Assembly (NCBI GenBank): GCA_034766995.1
Contig: CM068315.1
Location: 19,439,010-19,503,009, forward strand
DNA: 64,000 bases
Source of the DNA: Acanthacorydalis orientalis
Lineage: Eukaryota; Arthropoda; Insecta; Megaloptera; Corydalidae
Reading direction: 5' to 3'
Numbering within the stretch: position 1 is the first letter of the stretch; each line of letters opens with the position of its first letter. The position numbers were made by a program, and so were the translations under genes. Below the pieces are notes generated by a model. That model did no database searches. It saw nothing but the letters and a program-made list of their open reading frames with translations, and was not told the DNA's origin. This document shows positions 23,583-37,029 of the stretch, piece after piece.

Positions 23583-24504
23583 CGAGGTCAGACAATTAAG
23601 TAATGCGACAAAATTCAAAAATCGAGTATATTTAAAAATTAAGGTACATCGCTGCGATCCCCTTCAAAGTAGTCCCCTCCCGCATCTATACACTTATTCC
23701 AGCGAGTTTTCCAGTTTTCGTAACAATTCTGGAACACTTCTTGTGGGACCTCTCCGAGTACCCTCGTCACAGATTCTTGGATATCTTCAACGGAGTCAAA
23801 ATGTCGACCTTTGACGAATTTTTTCATATGGGGGAATAGGAAAAAGTCGCAGGGTGACATGTCCGGTGAATAGGGTGGTTGTGGTAACGTTGCGATGCCT
23901 TTAGACGCCAAAAACTGAGAGACACTGAACGCACTGTGTCAGGGAGCATTGTCGTGATGCAGAACCCAAGTCTTCGCGATCTCTGGACGCACTCTGAGCA
24001 CCCTTTTTCGTAATTTTTCGAGAACATTGCGGTAGAATACTTGATTTACGGTTTGTCCAGGTGGTACGAACTCTTTGTGAACCACCCCTTTGCTGTCGAA
24101 GAAGCAAATCAACATGATTTTCACTTTGGACTTGCTCATTCTCGCCTTCTTTGGCCTTGGTGCTCCAGGGGACAGCCACTGTTGGCTTTGTCGTTTAGTT
24201 TCGGGGTCATATTGAAAGAACCAACTTTCATCACCAGTAATAACTCGATCGAGAAGAGTAGGATCACTTTCAACCTGCTCGAGACAATCTTGAGCGATGT
24301 TCATTCGATGATTTTCGTGACATGCACTACTCACGCGTTGTTACAAAACACTAAACAGCTGGCGAAGAAATGATCGTACGAGGGTGGTCAAGGTCTCAAT
24401 CGAGAGAGTAGGGATCTGCTATTACGGTGGCGGAGTTACAGGTTCGCAGTGTTACCACAGGCCGAGAAAAAGAATCGGTCGCATTACTTAATTGTCTGAC
24501 CTCG
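23583..24504 (-). mobile_element. Mariner nested in piggyBac (CGAGGTCAGACAATTAAG ends), N-terminus deleted
   Basis: It is flanked by TA (23581-23582 and 24505-24506) with near-perfect ends CGAGGTCAGACAATTAAGTA. The minus-strand frame covers the catalytic part only: DRVITGDESWFFQYDPETKR, VVHKEFVPPGQTVNQVFYRN, WVLHHDNAP, a single TGA at 23939-23941, then LPQPPYSPDMSPCDFFLF and the C-terminus, with 34 positions between the last two aspartates (DD34D). Sequence coding for the DNA-binding half is absent (element 922 bp). The stop could have come from a CGA codon by CpG decay. Confidence 0.9.
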
Positions 24505-25618
24505 TAGTACACCTATTTATCCGAACACCTGTCAAATTGACGGGTTAACAAATTTTGTGTTAAGAGTCTTAAGAGTCTCTATACATCAAATTATAACTAA
24601 AACCATTAAGTGATCTGATACTGTAGACAATAAAGAAAATGAGAATACGAAAGCGAATGCCGTATTTCTTCTCTCAGGAAATCAAATAGCGTATATGCCA
24701 TACCATTTTCGGTCGAATGGGAAGAACTGAGCTTACAGACTTTTCTTCGTCTTTCTAGTTATTTACAATTGGAATTCTATTTTTGCATACAATTAGAATT
24801 TATTTGCGAAAAAGTTACTTGCAAAAAAAACTCTAATTGGGACTATAAGTGAAAATAAAAAAGTAATACCAAAAACTGCAAAATCTAAGAAAGATAATAA
24901 GGTCCGGTTTTCCACACGACTTTATAAATCAAAAAATGATATTCTAACAATTTATAAAAGCAAGTCAAAGAAAAAGGTACTATTACTCAATTCATGATAT
25001 AAATTTGTAAAAATAGGAAACGATAATAAACGTACCCTGGAAATAATTATATTCTACAAGACGAATTTTGGAGTGGATATGGTAGATCAAATGGCACGAA
25101 AATGTAGTGTCAAAGCAGGGTCCCATAGATGGCCGTAGTATTTTATAACATCTTAGATTTAGCAGCTATCAATGCGTGGATATTGCAAAAGGAGACTATT
25201 GGACTAGATATATCGAGAAAAAAAATATTTTTCAATTGTCTGAAGAATTAGCGAGAGACTACAGAGATGAATTAGAGAGGGATTACAGAGATGATCGTAA
25301 GACTACTTCCAAACAGTCGTCGGATATAGGAAATTCCAAAATAACAATCTGAAGTCCTGCCAAATAGGATTTTGTAAAAAAAATAGATGAAATAATATTT
25401 TCCGTGAGTGCAAAAAGTTTGTGTACAGAAAATGTACCCTCAAAATAGAATTTATATGTAAAAAATATACTCTTAGTATCTATTAAGAAAAATGTAGTGA
25501 TATAAAATAAAATTGTTATTATCAAAAAATTGTATTTTAATGTATTCGTCAAAATGACGAATTTCAGTAAAAATAGGTATATAATAAATGCCCGTAAATC
25601 TAGTGTTAAATATGCTTT

Positions 25619-25768
25619 CAAAAATTGTTTTTTTCGAAGAATTGTTTTTCAAGGATTGTTTTTCGAAAGATTTTCTCTCAAAGAATCGTTTCTCAAATAA
25701 TCGTTTTTTTTAAAAAAAAAAAACGTCTTTCAAAGAGTTGCCTTTCCAAGAACCGTCTTTCGATAAGC
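25619..25768. repeat. Degenerate ~15-bp minisatellite
   Basis: About nine units of the form attgtttttcaaaga follow one another (for example attgtttttcgaaag, attttctctcaaaga, atcgtttctcaaata), interrupted by a T/A run. The array abuts the right end of the piggyBac at 23361-25605. Related motifs in the opposite orientation occur at about 22795-22860, left of it. Confidence 0.65.
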
Positions 25769-26344
25769 TAAACTATTTGTCATATTTAAAAAAAAATAGT
25801 TAAAGAATTTTCGCACTACGAAAGAACAATCTCCAGAAATAGCATTGGATCACTGTTTTATTTAACTCGATGTCTATCCTTCGACAGTTAAGAATTTAAT
25901 AATATATTAAATTCCATCACACTACACATTGTAGTTAAATTAATTTTCACAAATCAATTTTTTTTAACTTCCAAACCATAAAAAAACCAAAAATGTTTAA
26001 ATAGAAGATTCTTAGAATTAACTTTTAATAGAAGTTTAAAAAATGATCAATAAATGATTTAAGATAATTTTTGATTATTATTTATACGCAATTCGATTCC
26101 ATCATTTTTAAAACGCCAAAGCAAGGAAAATTTTTATACTTTATTAAAGACGATCAACAATCATTTATTGAAAAATTTGATCAGAAATGTTTTTATGATT
26201 TATGAAGAAAAAGAATCTATTTTTGAAAATAAAATTTCCTGTGTGATATTTCTTTAAAACTCACTCTTGTTTACCCTTATGACATGTTTTTAAATGTGAA
26301 CTTTTTGTATGTTATCTTTCAGAACCATTAAATATGAAGAAAAT

Positions 26345-27601
26345 ATTACGTGTACAAATTAATTCGGTGCCTTTAAATTGAATCAATCATAACTCTGTTT
26401 TAAATTAAAATATTTTCTCATCGTTTTAGAATTTTGAAATTCCAATCATAAAATTTAAAAATACTACATATCTTAGCCAAGTAGTTAATACACCTCACAA
26501 AACAAGGGTAAACATGATGGCGTCTGAAAAGCAGCATATTAAGCATTGCATACTTTTCGCATTTCAGTTGAAAAAAATGCTTCCGAAGCCGCGGAAATGA
26601 TTGGTTTAGCTTTGTAGGAAGCTGTTATGACGGATAAAATATGCATTTTATGACTTTAAAGATTTTGGGGTGTTGATTTTACGCTTTCCTATCGAAAGCG
26701 TATGGAAAAACACGAAAAATTTGATGATGCGGAGCTTGAGCAGCTGTTAAATGACAATTCCGTTTACATTGAACAGGAACTCGCTCAATGACTCGAAGTT
26801 ACCCAGCAAGCAATTTTCTGTCTACATCGGCTGGAATAAATTCAAAAGCTAGGTCGATGGATTCCACATGAGCTCAGCCCGGAAAGCAGAGAAAGAAGAT
26901 GCGACACATCTATGTCCTCGATCGCAAGTTTCAAAATGAATAATTTTTTGCATAAAATCATAACCGGGGATGAAAAATGGGTTTTGTACAATACCAAGCG
27001 CCGAAAATCATGGGTTACTTCTGGTGAAACGTCAACATCGATTTCGAAACAAAATATCTATGCCAAAAAAATGATATTGTGTATTTGGTGGAGCATTAAG
27101 GGTGTGGTGTATTATGAGTTGCTGAAACCTAATCAAACTGAAAATTCAGAACGTTACTGACAACAACTCACCCTTTTCAGTAACGAATTAGAGAAAAAGA
27201 TATTTTTCACTGGCGAGGGAACGAAGAAAATCATTTTATAGCACGACAACGCTCGGCCGCATATCGTAAAAGTAACCAAAGATGTTATTTGTTCGTTTGG
27301 CCGGAAAGTTCTCCCTTATGGGGGAGGGGGTATTCATTACAACTATTATTATCACCTGTTCCACTCGCTCTAGCATCCTCAGGCTGATGCCCATTTTAAA
27401 ACAATAAGGGGTCCGAAAATGGATTGACGACTTCGTAAACTCAAAGCCGCCATATTTTTTTCAACAAGGAATTCTTCAGTTACTCGAAAGATAGAGCAAA
27501 ATTTTACAAAATAATGGGGGATATTTTCAGGATTAAAATGTATTTCATTTTCCCGCAAATAAACATTCAAAAAAAGGCACTGAATTAATTTGTACACCTA
27601 A
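26345..27601 (+). mobile_element. Decayed mariner (TTAGGTGTACAAATTAATTC family)
   Basis: The ends are ttacgtgtacaaattaattc and its counterpart (gaattaatttgtacacctaa). The plus-strand transposase starts near 26517 (MASEKQHIKHCILFAFQLKK) and includes LGRWIPHELSPESRERR, FLHKIITGDEKWVLYNTKRR, IWWSIKGVVYYELLKPNQTE (in 26912-27160) and HDNARPHIVKVTKDV near 27240. The third catalytic region is lost near 27310. It has multiple stops and is inactive. Confidence 0.88.
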
Positions 27602-27898
27602 TATTTCATTAATCATTTAATAATTTCATTTTTTTTGTATTATATTTTATTTGTCTTTGAATATATTTTCTCAAATTGATTGTAAGAAAGTCTTCATTCC
27701 TTTCGTCACACACTCGTTTAATACATTAGTTTTTCGAAATTTATGAAGTAATTTTTTGACAAAAATTAATTTACTTACATTTTCTTTTATTTTTCTTCCC
27801 TCTTAACCTATTTAAAAAATTAAAAGATCATACACAGACAGCTCTAAAATCATTAATCATCATTAATCATTAAAATCATTAACAATTATGTCCGTACA

Positions 27899-29300
27899 AC
27901 TCTATTATTTATATAGTATAGCTATTTTTTCTATTAAAACATATTTTTATTATAAATTGTATTTTAGTTTATGTTGAATTAATAATTCCAAAACCAAAAT
28001 TATAAAAAAATAAAGAGATTATCATAAATAAATGAAGTTATATTAAATTAAAATTGTTTTTATTTGTGCAACATTTCTGTACATACATTCCACGATATAT
28101 TTTATTATAGCTGCGTATCTCATTAATATAGAAAATCAATTGGAGGCTAATGAGAAAATAATAAACTGTTTATTGTTTTGACTCATGTCACGTATTTATT
28201 TTTTATTTTAGAAATTAATATCCTATTTTTGAATAAAGAAAACATCCCGATATTGATTTAGAAAATTAATAATAAAACTTGTTCTAGAAAGTAAATCTCT
28301 CCATCTTATAGTAACAATTGTTTGTAAAACTCATCTCATTATACAATATACTGTAGATAAATTTGAAAATGACGGTACATGGGAAAATTGCCAAAAAAAT
28401 CAAAAAAAGATAAGTAATAGAAAGAAGCCCCCTATTTTATAAAATATCTGTGAAAATCTTACGCACAGTCCTCCATAAATTTGTCAGATAGTTCAAAACA
28501 ACTGTGGAAAAAAGTAAGTGATCAAATAGTTGGCAGAGTATTGTCGAGACAAATATAATTGGAGATTTTTCAGATAAAACATTACATAAGAAAAATCGAT
28601 CTTTAAGAATGCAATTTGCTGAATAGCATGAAAATAAAAACCAAGAATTTTGGAATTTACTAATTTACTCAAACGGAACATAAATATTTTTGGATTCAAT
28701 AAAATTCAATAGGTTTGTAGAAAATCAAATACGTATCTAAAAACTAAAAATATACTTCATTGTGAAATATCAAGATGTTTGTTCAATATTTTTGGGCTGT
28801 ATATCTGTAAATAAAGTGAGAAATATTTATTTTCTGTGGATGGTATGTGGATAAATGGGTCTATTTGAACATTCTTAAAAATAATTTGAAAGGAAGTCTC
28901 ATAAAAATGAAAATGTTTTGCAATTAAAAATCCAATAACGATATCAAATATACAACAGATGTTAAAAATCAGCTTTTTTATAAATTTCAACAGCTTCATA
29001 CCCCTCCAAAAGTTGAAATACGAATCCTATTGAAACATTTATGGGTGATTTTAAAATAGCCCATCTATAGACAATGGATTTCTTCCAAAGAAGAGTAGAA
29101 GAAAACAAATGAGTAGGAAATAAATGACATAAATAGTAAAAAATGTAGGTTCAGTCCATGAAAAGCCATCTCATTGAGGACATCAAAGCTAAAGGATACT
29201 CTACTAAATATTAATAACAACAAAACGTTTTCCTCAAATAATAATTTTCACTATAAATTTAAAATGTAAATAAAGTAATGTCATACAATTAAATGTATAT
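27899..29300 (+). mobile_element. Tc1-like (DD34E) relic, copy 1
   Basis: It aligns over its length with the copy at 42003. Plus-strand traces of a Tc1-type transposase: KNRSLRMQFAE then NQEFWNLLIYSNGTKIF-like sequence near 28600 (equivalent to the WSDE region), NNDIKYTTDVKNQLFYKFQQ near 28945 (equivalent to D-N-D-P-K-H), a following ETFMGDFKIAHL-like piece (equivalent to NPIEHLW), and the C-terminus SHLIEDIKAKGYSTKY with stop at 29212-29214. The boundaries are approximate. Confidence 0.7.
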
Positions 29301-29883
29301 AAAGCCACATTTTTAAATATCATTTCTTTTAACTATACAATGACATTCATATTCTATCATGTTATACTTTATTCTTGGATAATTGATCAATCATAAATTA
29401 AAACCAATTTTAAAATGAAAATCTGTTTTTAAAATATACTGATAAAAAAATATCGTGGGTGTACTGACAGAAGTTAATATATTTGTATAAAGAAATCGAT
29501 ATACTAGTAAAATGATTAACAAATATACTTACATACATAAATATACATACAGGGATGTGCACATATAGATCTAGTAGCATCAATTTGATTGGTCAATGTA
29601 AATACTGACTTGAATCATACAAATATATATCAAACTTTTTAATAAATTAGTTAATATGTAATATTTATTATTTTTTTTTAATATACACCACTTTATTTAA
29701 TATTTATTGATGAGAATTTAATGTAATATACATTTTAGTGTACAAAAGGTTTTTAAATAATTAAAAAATAAGATTAATTATATATTGAAAATAAATATAA
29801 ATACATGAACCATGGTACATAGCATAAAAAAATAAATTTTACATAAAACTAACCTTTTTCTACTTTTAATAATACATATACAT

Positions 29884-29918
29884 TATATGTATGTATGTAT
29901 GTGTATATATATATGCAT

Positions 29919-30000
<82 letters not shown>
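29884..30000. repeat. (GTAT)n/(AT)n microsatellite
   Basis: A few GTAT units, then about 70 bp of TA. Confidence 0.95.
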
Positions 30001-30742
30001 TCATACATAGTTACATACACATTGTTAGAAAGGAGTATGTAAATATAGTTAGTTTTAATTCTCTGCATTAAATATTTTAATAAATTACAAAAAGTAAATT
30101 TTCCAATAAATACATTAAAATATTATATTTTATACATTAACTTTCTAAATTTTATTCACTCTTTATAATTTTCTATAAAATCTTTTTAATACAGAAAGAC
30201 TGAAAATTGTTAGAAACGACAGTAAAATTGTTGTTGACTTTTAGTCATTGTAAAATGTTTCATTTGTTAATTGTACTATTCTTATTACTAAAAGAATTAA
30301 ATAGATCAACATCAAAGTTATATATCATTGTAAATATTAAATATTTATAAAATATCTATTTAAATAATCAGTCTCCAAACATGCTACAAAACTGCCTAAA
30401 AATATTTATCTTTTTGCTTCTACTCTCAAACAAGTGCTGGTTTCTAAACAATAATACTGTTTATTTTAATAATTTGTGATCAAATACATTCAAAATTAGT
30501 TTTTTTTCAATCGTAAACATTTTTAAATTACAATAATTATATTATCATTCATGATGCTTAAGAACATTGTGTGAATTTATTTTCAAAACCATCTAGTCAG
30601 TTATTATTAAAATGAAGATTTCTGTACTCAAAATATTAAAATATAGTAAGGAAACAAGTAACACATTTTTTTAGAATCTAAGATTGTTGTTTATATCAAT
30701 AAGACTGCATATTCTACAACTATTAGTTAGTGAACAGTTTAA

Positions 30743-31023
30743 TTAGTCAGAATAGTAATCCTTCTGGTGTATTGTGTAACTGGATCCTTGAGTCATCCAT
30801 AAAATAATTTCTGAGCATTGAGGCTGACAACTTTCACACTTCGAATATATTGATAGTCACATGAATCATGGTTGTTACATGGTGATAGAGCATTTTTTGA
30901 CTCACTGATAGGGCAACATCTTGCGCTAGCCAAAGGAGCTCCAAAAGGTTTATGAAAATGCCCTACTACTGGCCTAAAATCTATGGAAATATATGGTACT
31001 ACACATACATTATTTGATCGAAA
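30743..31023 (-). pseudogene. Cysteine-rich coding-like relic with a frameshift, identity uncertain
   Basis: One minus-strand frame (31023 down to 30793) reads PYISIDFRPVVGHFHKPFGA, then PLASARCCPISESKNALSPC and NNHDSCDYQYIRSVKVV. The last part looks shifted, because the neighbouring frame (30856 down to 30743) continues with SKCESCQPQCSEIILWMTQG and SSYTIHQKDYYSD. Joining them conceptually gives a cysteine-rich extracellular-type segment with a C-x2-C-x-P-x-C motif, reminiscent of the ectodomain of DEG/ENaC (pickpocket) channels, but I cannot name the family with assurance. Amino-acid composition differs sharply from the surrounding AT-rich DNA. It may be a decayed exon of a gene or a transposon protein. 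Confidence 0.35.
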
Positions 31024-32486
31024 TCATTCAACTTATTCTGGAAGGAAAAATTTATTCTGGATTTTATAGATGTTCGACTGGTTATTTACATAAATATTTA
31101 TTATTATTTTTACATTGAGTACCTTTAAATTTATTAATTTTAAAAAGAGATTTATGTATATCATAATTGTAATTTTTAAAAGAAACTTATGTATGTTTTT
31201 TTGACATGAACCATAGTGACTGGATTGAGAATTTCATTATGAAGTATTTTAGCAAGTAATAAGAGTGTCAATTAACCATATTGGTATATCAAACATATCA
31301 TTCATTCAATGTGAAACATAACACAAGTTATTTTACATTATAATCGTAAATCCTTATGTTACTTTCCTTGTTTTTTAAGAAAAAAAACATTGTACTAAAT
31401 ATTTCAGTAATTCGGAATATTATTAATTTTGTTATTTATAATAACATAAAAAATGTTTCAGATTGGTTTTATGTTATTACTAACGTACACTCCATTCATC
31501 AAATTACTAATATTCATTCTTATTTGAAAAAAATTTTCGGTACGCTCATAAATTCTTGTATAATTTATAAAATTGGCTGTTTGACGAACATTTGTGTGTA
31601 ATAAAATTACATAATATTGTTTTCTGTATCTATTTTTTGTTTTATTTTACAGTAAATATACAAATACTAACTGCTTTTAAACAATGATTTTTAAACTGAT
31701 AGACAATTAATTTGCCAGTTGATAAGTAAATGATCATATCAACTAGTCAAGATTTTATCAGGATAGTGCTCAGACAGACATTTTAAACCAACTAAACTGT
31801 TAACTAACTCAAAGTTATATGTCTAGCCATACACTTTGTATTAATTTTTTTAATACAAATTGACCAAACCATAAAATACATGATTACATTTGCTGACTTA
31901 TGAAAATATAATTTCATAAAATGTTTAAAAGCATGCTAAATTTTTAAAAGAGGTCACCTTAAATACCAGTCACCAAATATTGACGTAATTTTATTTTCAT
32001 TGGCAAAACATCAATTACATCAAACATCAATTAGTATGATATTCGTATGTGAAATAAGTCACAGGGTGATAAAATGGTGTATCATTCACAGTTAACAAGT
32101 TAAATGTTGATTTTTAAATTTTTAACATACAAAATGAACATGGCCTGCATTTTAATACACAAATAAATCAATACAGATAAAAAAAAATGAATGAAACTAT
32201 ATAAAAGAGTATTATTTTATATTTTGAGTAAACAAAATCTCATTTAAATATTAACAACATACATTTAAATCTTTTTATTAAAACATTAATGTTTCCTTAA
32301 AATAACAGTATTTCTAATATATAACATTTCAATTTATAAAATAAAAAACATTGTTATCATCTTAAATATATTTCAAAAAGAAAAAACAATGAAAATTGTT
32401 ATTTACGTAATACTGCATAAATATTAAACATCTATTTTTTCCTTTAATAAATATTTTAAGATTGAGTTCTGAATACACATTTCTCG

Positions 32487-32487
<1 letters not shown>

Positions 32488-32556
<69 letters not shown>
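32488..32556. repeat. (AT)n microsatellite
   Basis: Pure TA. Confidence 0.95.
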
Positions 32557-32558
<2 letters not shown>

Positions 32559-33182
32559 CAATCACATATGTTCAAAAATATTTTTATATTTCAATACACT
32601 TTACTGAAACAGGAATTAAGTTTGTCAGTTCAAAAGATTAACGCATGAAAGATATTATACATTGGTAAAATTTTAATCGACCAATTTAATTGGCAAAGTA
32701 AGAATATTGACCCTTATAGAATTATGCACACATGCAACTATTTAGTTATCTGATTAAACAGTGTGTCATTCAATACAATCTCAGCCAACTCAATAGATGG
32801 TTAGCTTCAATATAAAACCAAATACCATATTATTATAATATTGGAAATTCTTGACATTTATCATACAAATGAAAAGCAGCATATTATTAGTCTCATCTAT
32901 TGATTTAAGTTAATATTTATATGAAATCCATAATTTTAAATTAACCATTGCATTAAACACAATGCTATTTAATTTCATGCTTGGTAATAAAATAATAATT
33001 CACAACAAAAATATATTTTGTAACAAGTACACTAGGAAAGTTTTATAAAACCCATTATATATTTTACTCTATATTTTTATTTTGAATTACAATTATTTAT
33101 TATTACTGCAATAGAAAATTGAGAACTTAAATGAGTTACTTGTTCTCAATTTTATGTTATTTACAGATAATATAAAATTATC

Positions 33183-33323
<141 letters not shown>

Positions 33324-35112
33324 CTTCTTCTTTATATAGTTTTTTAATAATAATATAGTTCTGATTTTGTATATTATTATTATATCTATATATTTTAGTT
33401 TATTGCCAGATTAACATAATTAATTAATAAATAATCTTCATTAAATGAAAAACAATCTTTAATAGGCAGGTTACGTAAAAACCGTATAAAAGTGAATATG
33501 TTTAGCTAACCATACCGCCATATTAACTCAAGCCAACAGGGGTACTAGTGTTATATATGATATAATTTTATATGAGTTTCTAGTATTATAATTCAAAATT
33601 GATGTAATAAATAGATCTAAGCCTGTTAGCATGCATTAGCATCAACTGCCAGATATTTTTTTTCACTTCTATCAGTTATATGTACACATGAATCTCAGTT
33701 AATCAGTGTGTGCAGTCTACTTGTCAGGCTGATTAATTAATTGATTGATTAAAAATTACTAACGCATGCTTAGCCTTAAACATGATGTAATATCATCTTT
33801 AATTATTTATAAATTTCTGTCTAGAAATTTTCAATAATAATAAAATTATCACACAATGTGTTGAGAATGACACTAAACATAAAGATAACTAATTTTGTAA
33901 ACATGCAAATAAAATTATTAATACAACTTCAAAGTAAATACATGACAAGCGGTCGTGATCCGACTTTTTTAGCTTAAGAATTGTCATATAATCTCGAAAA
34001 TTATGTATTCCATTGTTCAAAATAAGGTGCGGATTGTACTCAAGATATTTAAATACATATAAATAATAACATGGGTTTAAGCCAATTCACACTAATTAGA
34101 AATATTTTACAATTTAAAAATACATGAACGGGATTGAAAATTATTAAACAATATTTCTTTCACTTACATCTGTTTTACATTAAGAAATATACACATTTGA
34201 ATAAATTTAACAAAATCCGATCAAAATGACTGTTATTAAATTATTACATAGATGTTAAAATTTAAATCGATACTGTTAATTTTAAAATTTAATTCTTATC
34301 GATATTAACATAAAAACTGATTATTTTCTTACATATTTGCCATATTACAGAAACAAAAAAAATAAGTTATACAAAAATTCATATGGTATTCTAGATTTTA
34401 TTATTAAATTAATTTGAAAACTGGATAAAACCTAACTTTAAAAAAATAACTTATTAAAAATCAAATGTCTTCTTCATTCTTTGATTAATATTTTAAAACT
34501 AATTTAAAATCAAATCAATTACTGAACTCTTCATAAACTTTGCAAGGACCCATAAATAATTTTGATATGGAAAAGTTATTTATGAACAGTTTACGAACAT
34601 AAATATTACAGCAAATTATAATCAAAATGACAACGTATTTGTTAACGTTATAACTCCAAAATCAAGGAACCTAGTAAGTTGTAATTTAGTACAAGTATTT
34701 AAGAACAACATTTTGCATCTAAGACATCTTTTTTTTACTTTTTCATATAAATAGTTGTTTTTACCCTATTTTTCTATCATATGAAAAGCATACTAAAGTA
34801 AATTCAATTGATGCAGAATTTATACAACTGGATTTATAAATTATTTAAAACAAATATACAAACTCGAACTTCAACAGTTTATGTAAAAGAGAATAATGTT
34901 TATAAAAATATAAGTAACACTGAATAACTTAAGTTTTACCGTTCTACTCAACTTTATCTCCTACTATATTGTTTAGAACAAAGTATTTAAGTGAATATTC
35001 TTGTTCTGTCTATTACTTTAAAAGGCATAAAAATACCGTATTTGCATTTGTCGATAAATACGATTTTTTGAAAACATTTATTATTTCTCTTTGCGCAACC
35101 AAACACGTAATA

Positions 35113-35189
35113 TTAGGTTGGCAGAATAATTGCAGAAATGTATATGAATTTGACGATCACAAATCGCAATTATTTTTCTACCAACCTAA
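35113..35189. mobile_element. 77-bp micro-copy of the TTAGGTTGGTAG mariner
   Basis: TA duplications on both sides. Only about 25 bp of the left end (ttaggttggcagaataattg) and about 50 bp of the right end (tgtatatgaatttgacgatc ... ctaccaacctaa) remain. There is no coding sequence. Confidence 0.9.
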
Positions 35190-36490
35190 TAACTTACTGC
35201 ATTAAAAAACGTTTAGTCAGCATGTGACATCATTACAACTATTACGTTGTACTGTCAAATTGCAATATACAAATACTTTTTTCTAGAAAACTTTTCATGC
35301 ACTAACTTGATGCAAGCCATTTTCTTATTAGTTTTGTATTGAATCACGGTTGTTGTTGAACATAACTTGACTCTTCTAAGTACACATACATTTCTTGCAA
35401 TATTTAAATAACTATTATCAAGTCTCAAAATTTTGTTAATTTTTAACACCATTTCAATTTCATAATATAAAAAAATTACTTTAAAAAAACAAGACTGAGA
35501 CTTAAAAATGTTATTTACATCAAGCTGCATAAGAAGATAGGTTAAAAAATAAAAAGTAGTATATAATTAGTCAGTTTTGTTTAGAAGTATAGTACTGACT
35601 TAATAGTTTATAAGCTGTAAACAATTTAAAAATTATAAAATATATATTCTTTTGTAAATTATTTGGATATTGATAAATACTGGATGTTTATGAGTATTCC
35701 CTCATATAATAGCATATTTATATCTAATAATTTATACATTCAAGATATTTTATATTATCAACGAATGAATGTGGATTTTCTAACTTTACTGGTCTCACTA
35801 AATAAGAATATAATTTATCTTTCATCGTCAATAGTGAGGATAAATATAAATTCAAAGAAATGTACAGCATTATGAAGAAAGATGATTGAACCTTATCAAT
35901 ATATATGAATTTGGTTTCTTTACAATTGAGCGATATTACTACCTTGTATTTCTTTTCAGAGTACATAACGCAAAAATATTTGAAACATTCAACACAAAAT
36001 ATTACTTATTTTAACACAACTTAGATGTTGTTTTGTAATTTTAAAATTGGTAATATTTTTTTTTTTACTAATTATGGATTTTAATACAAAAATCTATTTC
36101 TATGAATTTTTACTGTTCTCCATTTTTTAATACCTTTATTAAGAAAATTTAACGTCAAAAATCTTAATTTTCTTAAGTTATGAGTTGTTATCAATCAATA
36201 AAAGAATTTACAGTAATGCTACAATATTTTATAAACTACTTACAAATTAATATTATAACCATATTAGTAAATTAAATTATTCATAAAAATTCAAATATTA
36301 AATATGTATCAGCTGAATATTTCAAAATATATGTATGAACATATACATCCAATTTTATTATATAAATTATATAAGGCAGATTTATACTAATTCAAAAAAT
36401 TCTAGTTACTTAATTTTAAAATTTTATTACTTTATATTTTATTATTTTTATGATTTTATATTATTTAAATATATTATATTTTTTAATGTT

Positions 36491-36496
<6 letters not shown>

Positions 36497-36553
<57 letters not shown>
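36497..36553. repeat. (AT)n microsatellite
   Basis: Pure TA. Confidence 0.95.
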
Positions 36554-36556
<3 letters not shown>

Positions 36557-37029
36557 CATTATGAGTACAAAGTTCAAAGTACATTGAGAAATACAGTACT
36601 GTAGTTATAAGTCACTAGTTGTTAGTTATATTTAAAATGCAATGTATTTTACTTAATCCGTATAAAACAAATAGTATTTAATTATATTTCCACTTTACAC
36701 AAATACATACACATAATAATTAACAAAACACCATAATGAATCTTTTTGAATTTATAGAATTTAAAAATAGATGAAAAAATTTTTATTTGTGATAAAGTAT
36801 AATAACGAAACAAAAGAATGGCACAAAAAAAGCAACTAAATTTAAAATTAGTATAGTAAATTTACTTGAACTCAGTTTTGCACTAACAAGGTTCAACACG
36901 ATTAACTACTAAGACATACACTTTCAACCAGTTTTATTATTACAAAATGAGATATTTTGTTACAGTATTCAAATTTTTTAAAGTGAGTGTTGTCACAGTA
37001 CAATTTTAGCACTGAAACACTAAATTTCA

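Larger units (their letters stand above)
23361..25605 (+). mobile_element. Decayed piggyBac-like element with a nested mariner
   Basis: It is flanked by TTAA at 23357-23360 and 25606-25609 and has inverted ends CACTAGATTTACGG. Subterminal palindromes lie near each end (ccgtcaatttgacgg on the left, ttcgtcaaaatgacgaat on the right). Plus-strand coding remnants near 25050-25480 read TNFGVDMVDQMARKCSVKAG then SHRWP, and a cysteine-rich end (CQIGFCKKNR, ECKKFVYRKC, CKK), matching the C-terminal half and zinc-binding tail of piggyBac transposases. The N-terminal half is missing or displaced by the nested mariner (23583-24504) and an (AT)n tract. Confidence 0.85.

Noticed and set aside
24041..24373. 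110-codon plus-strand frame
   Set aside because: It is the antisense shadow of the mariner transposase read on the minus strand of 23583-24504.
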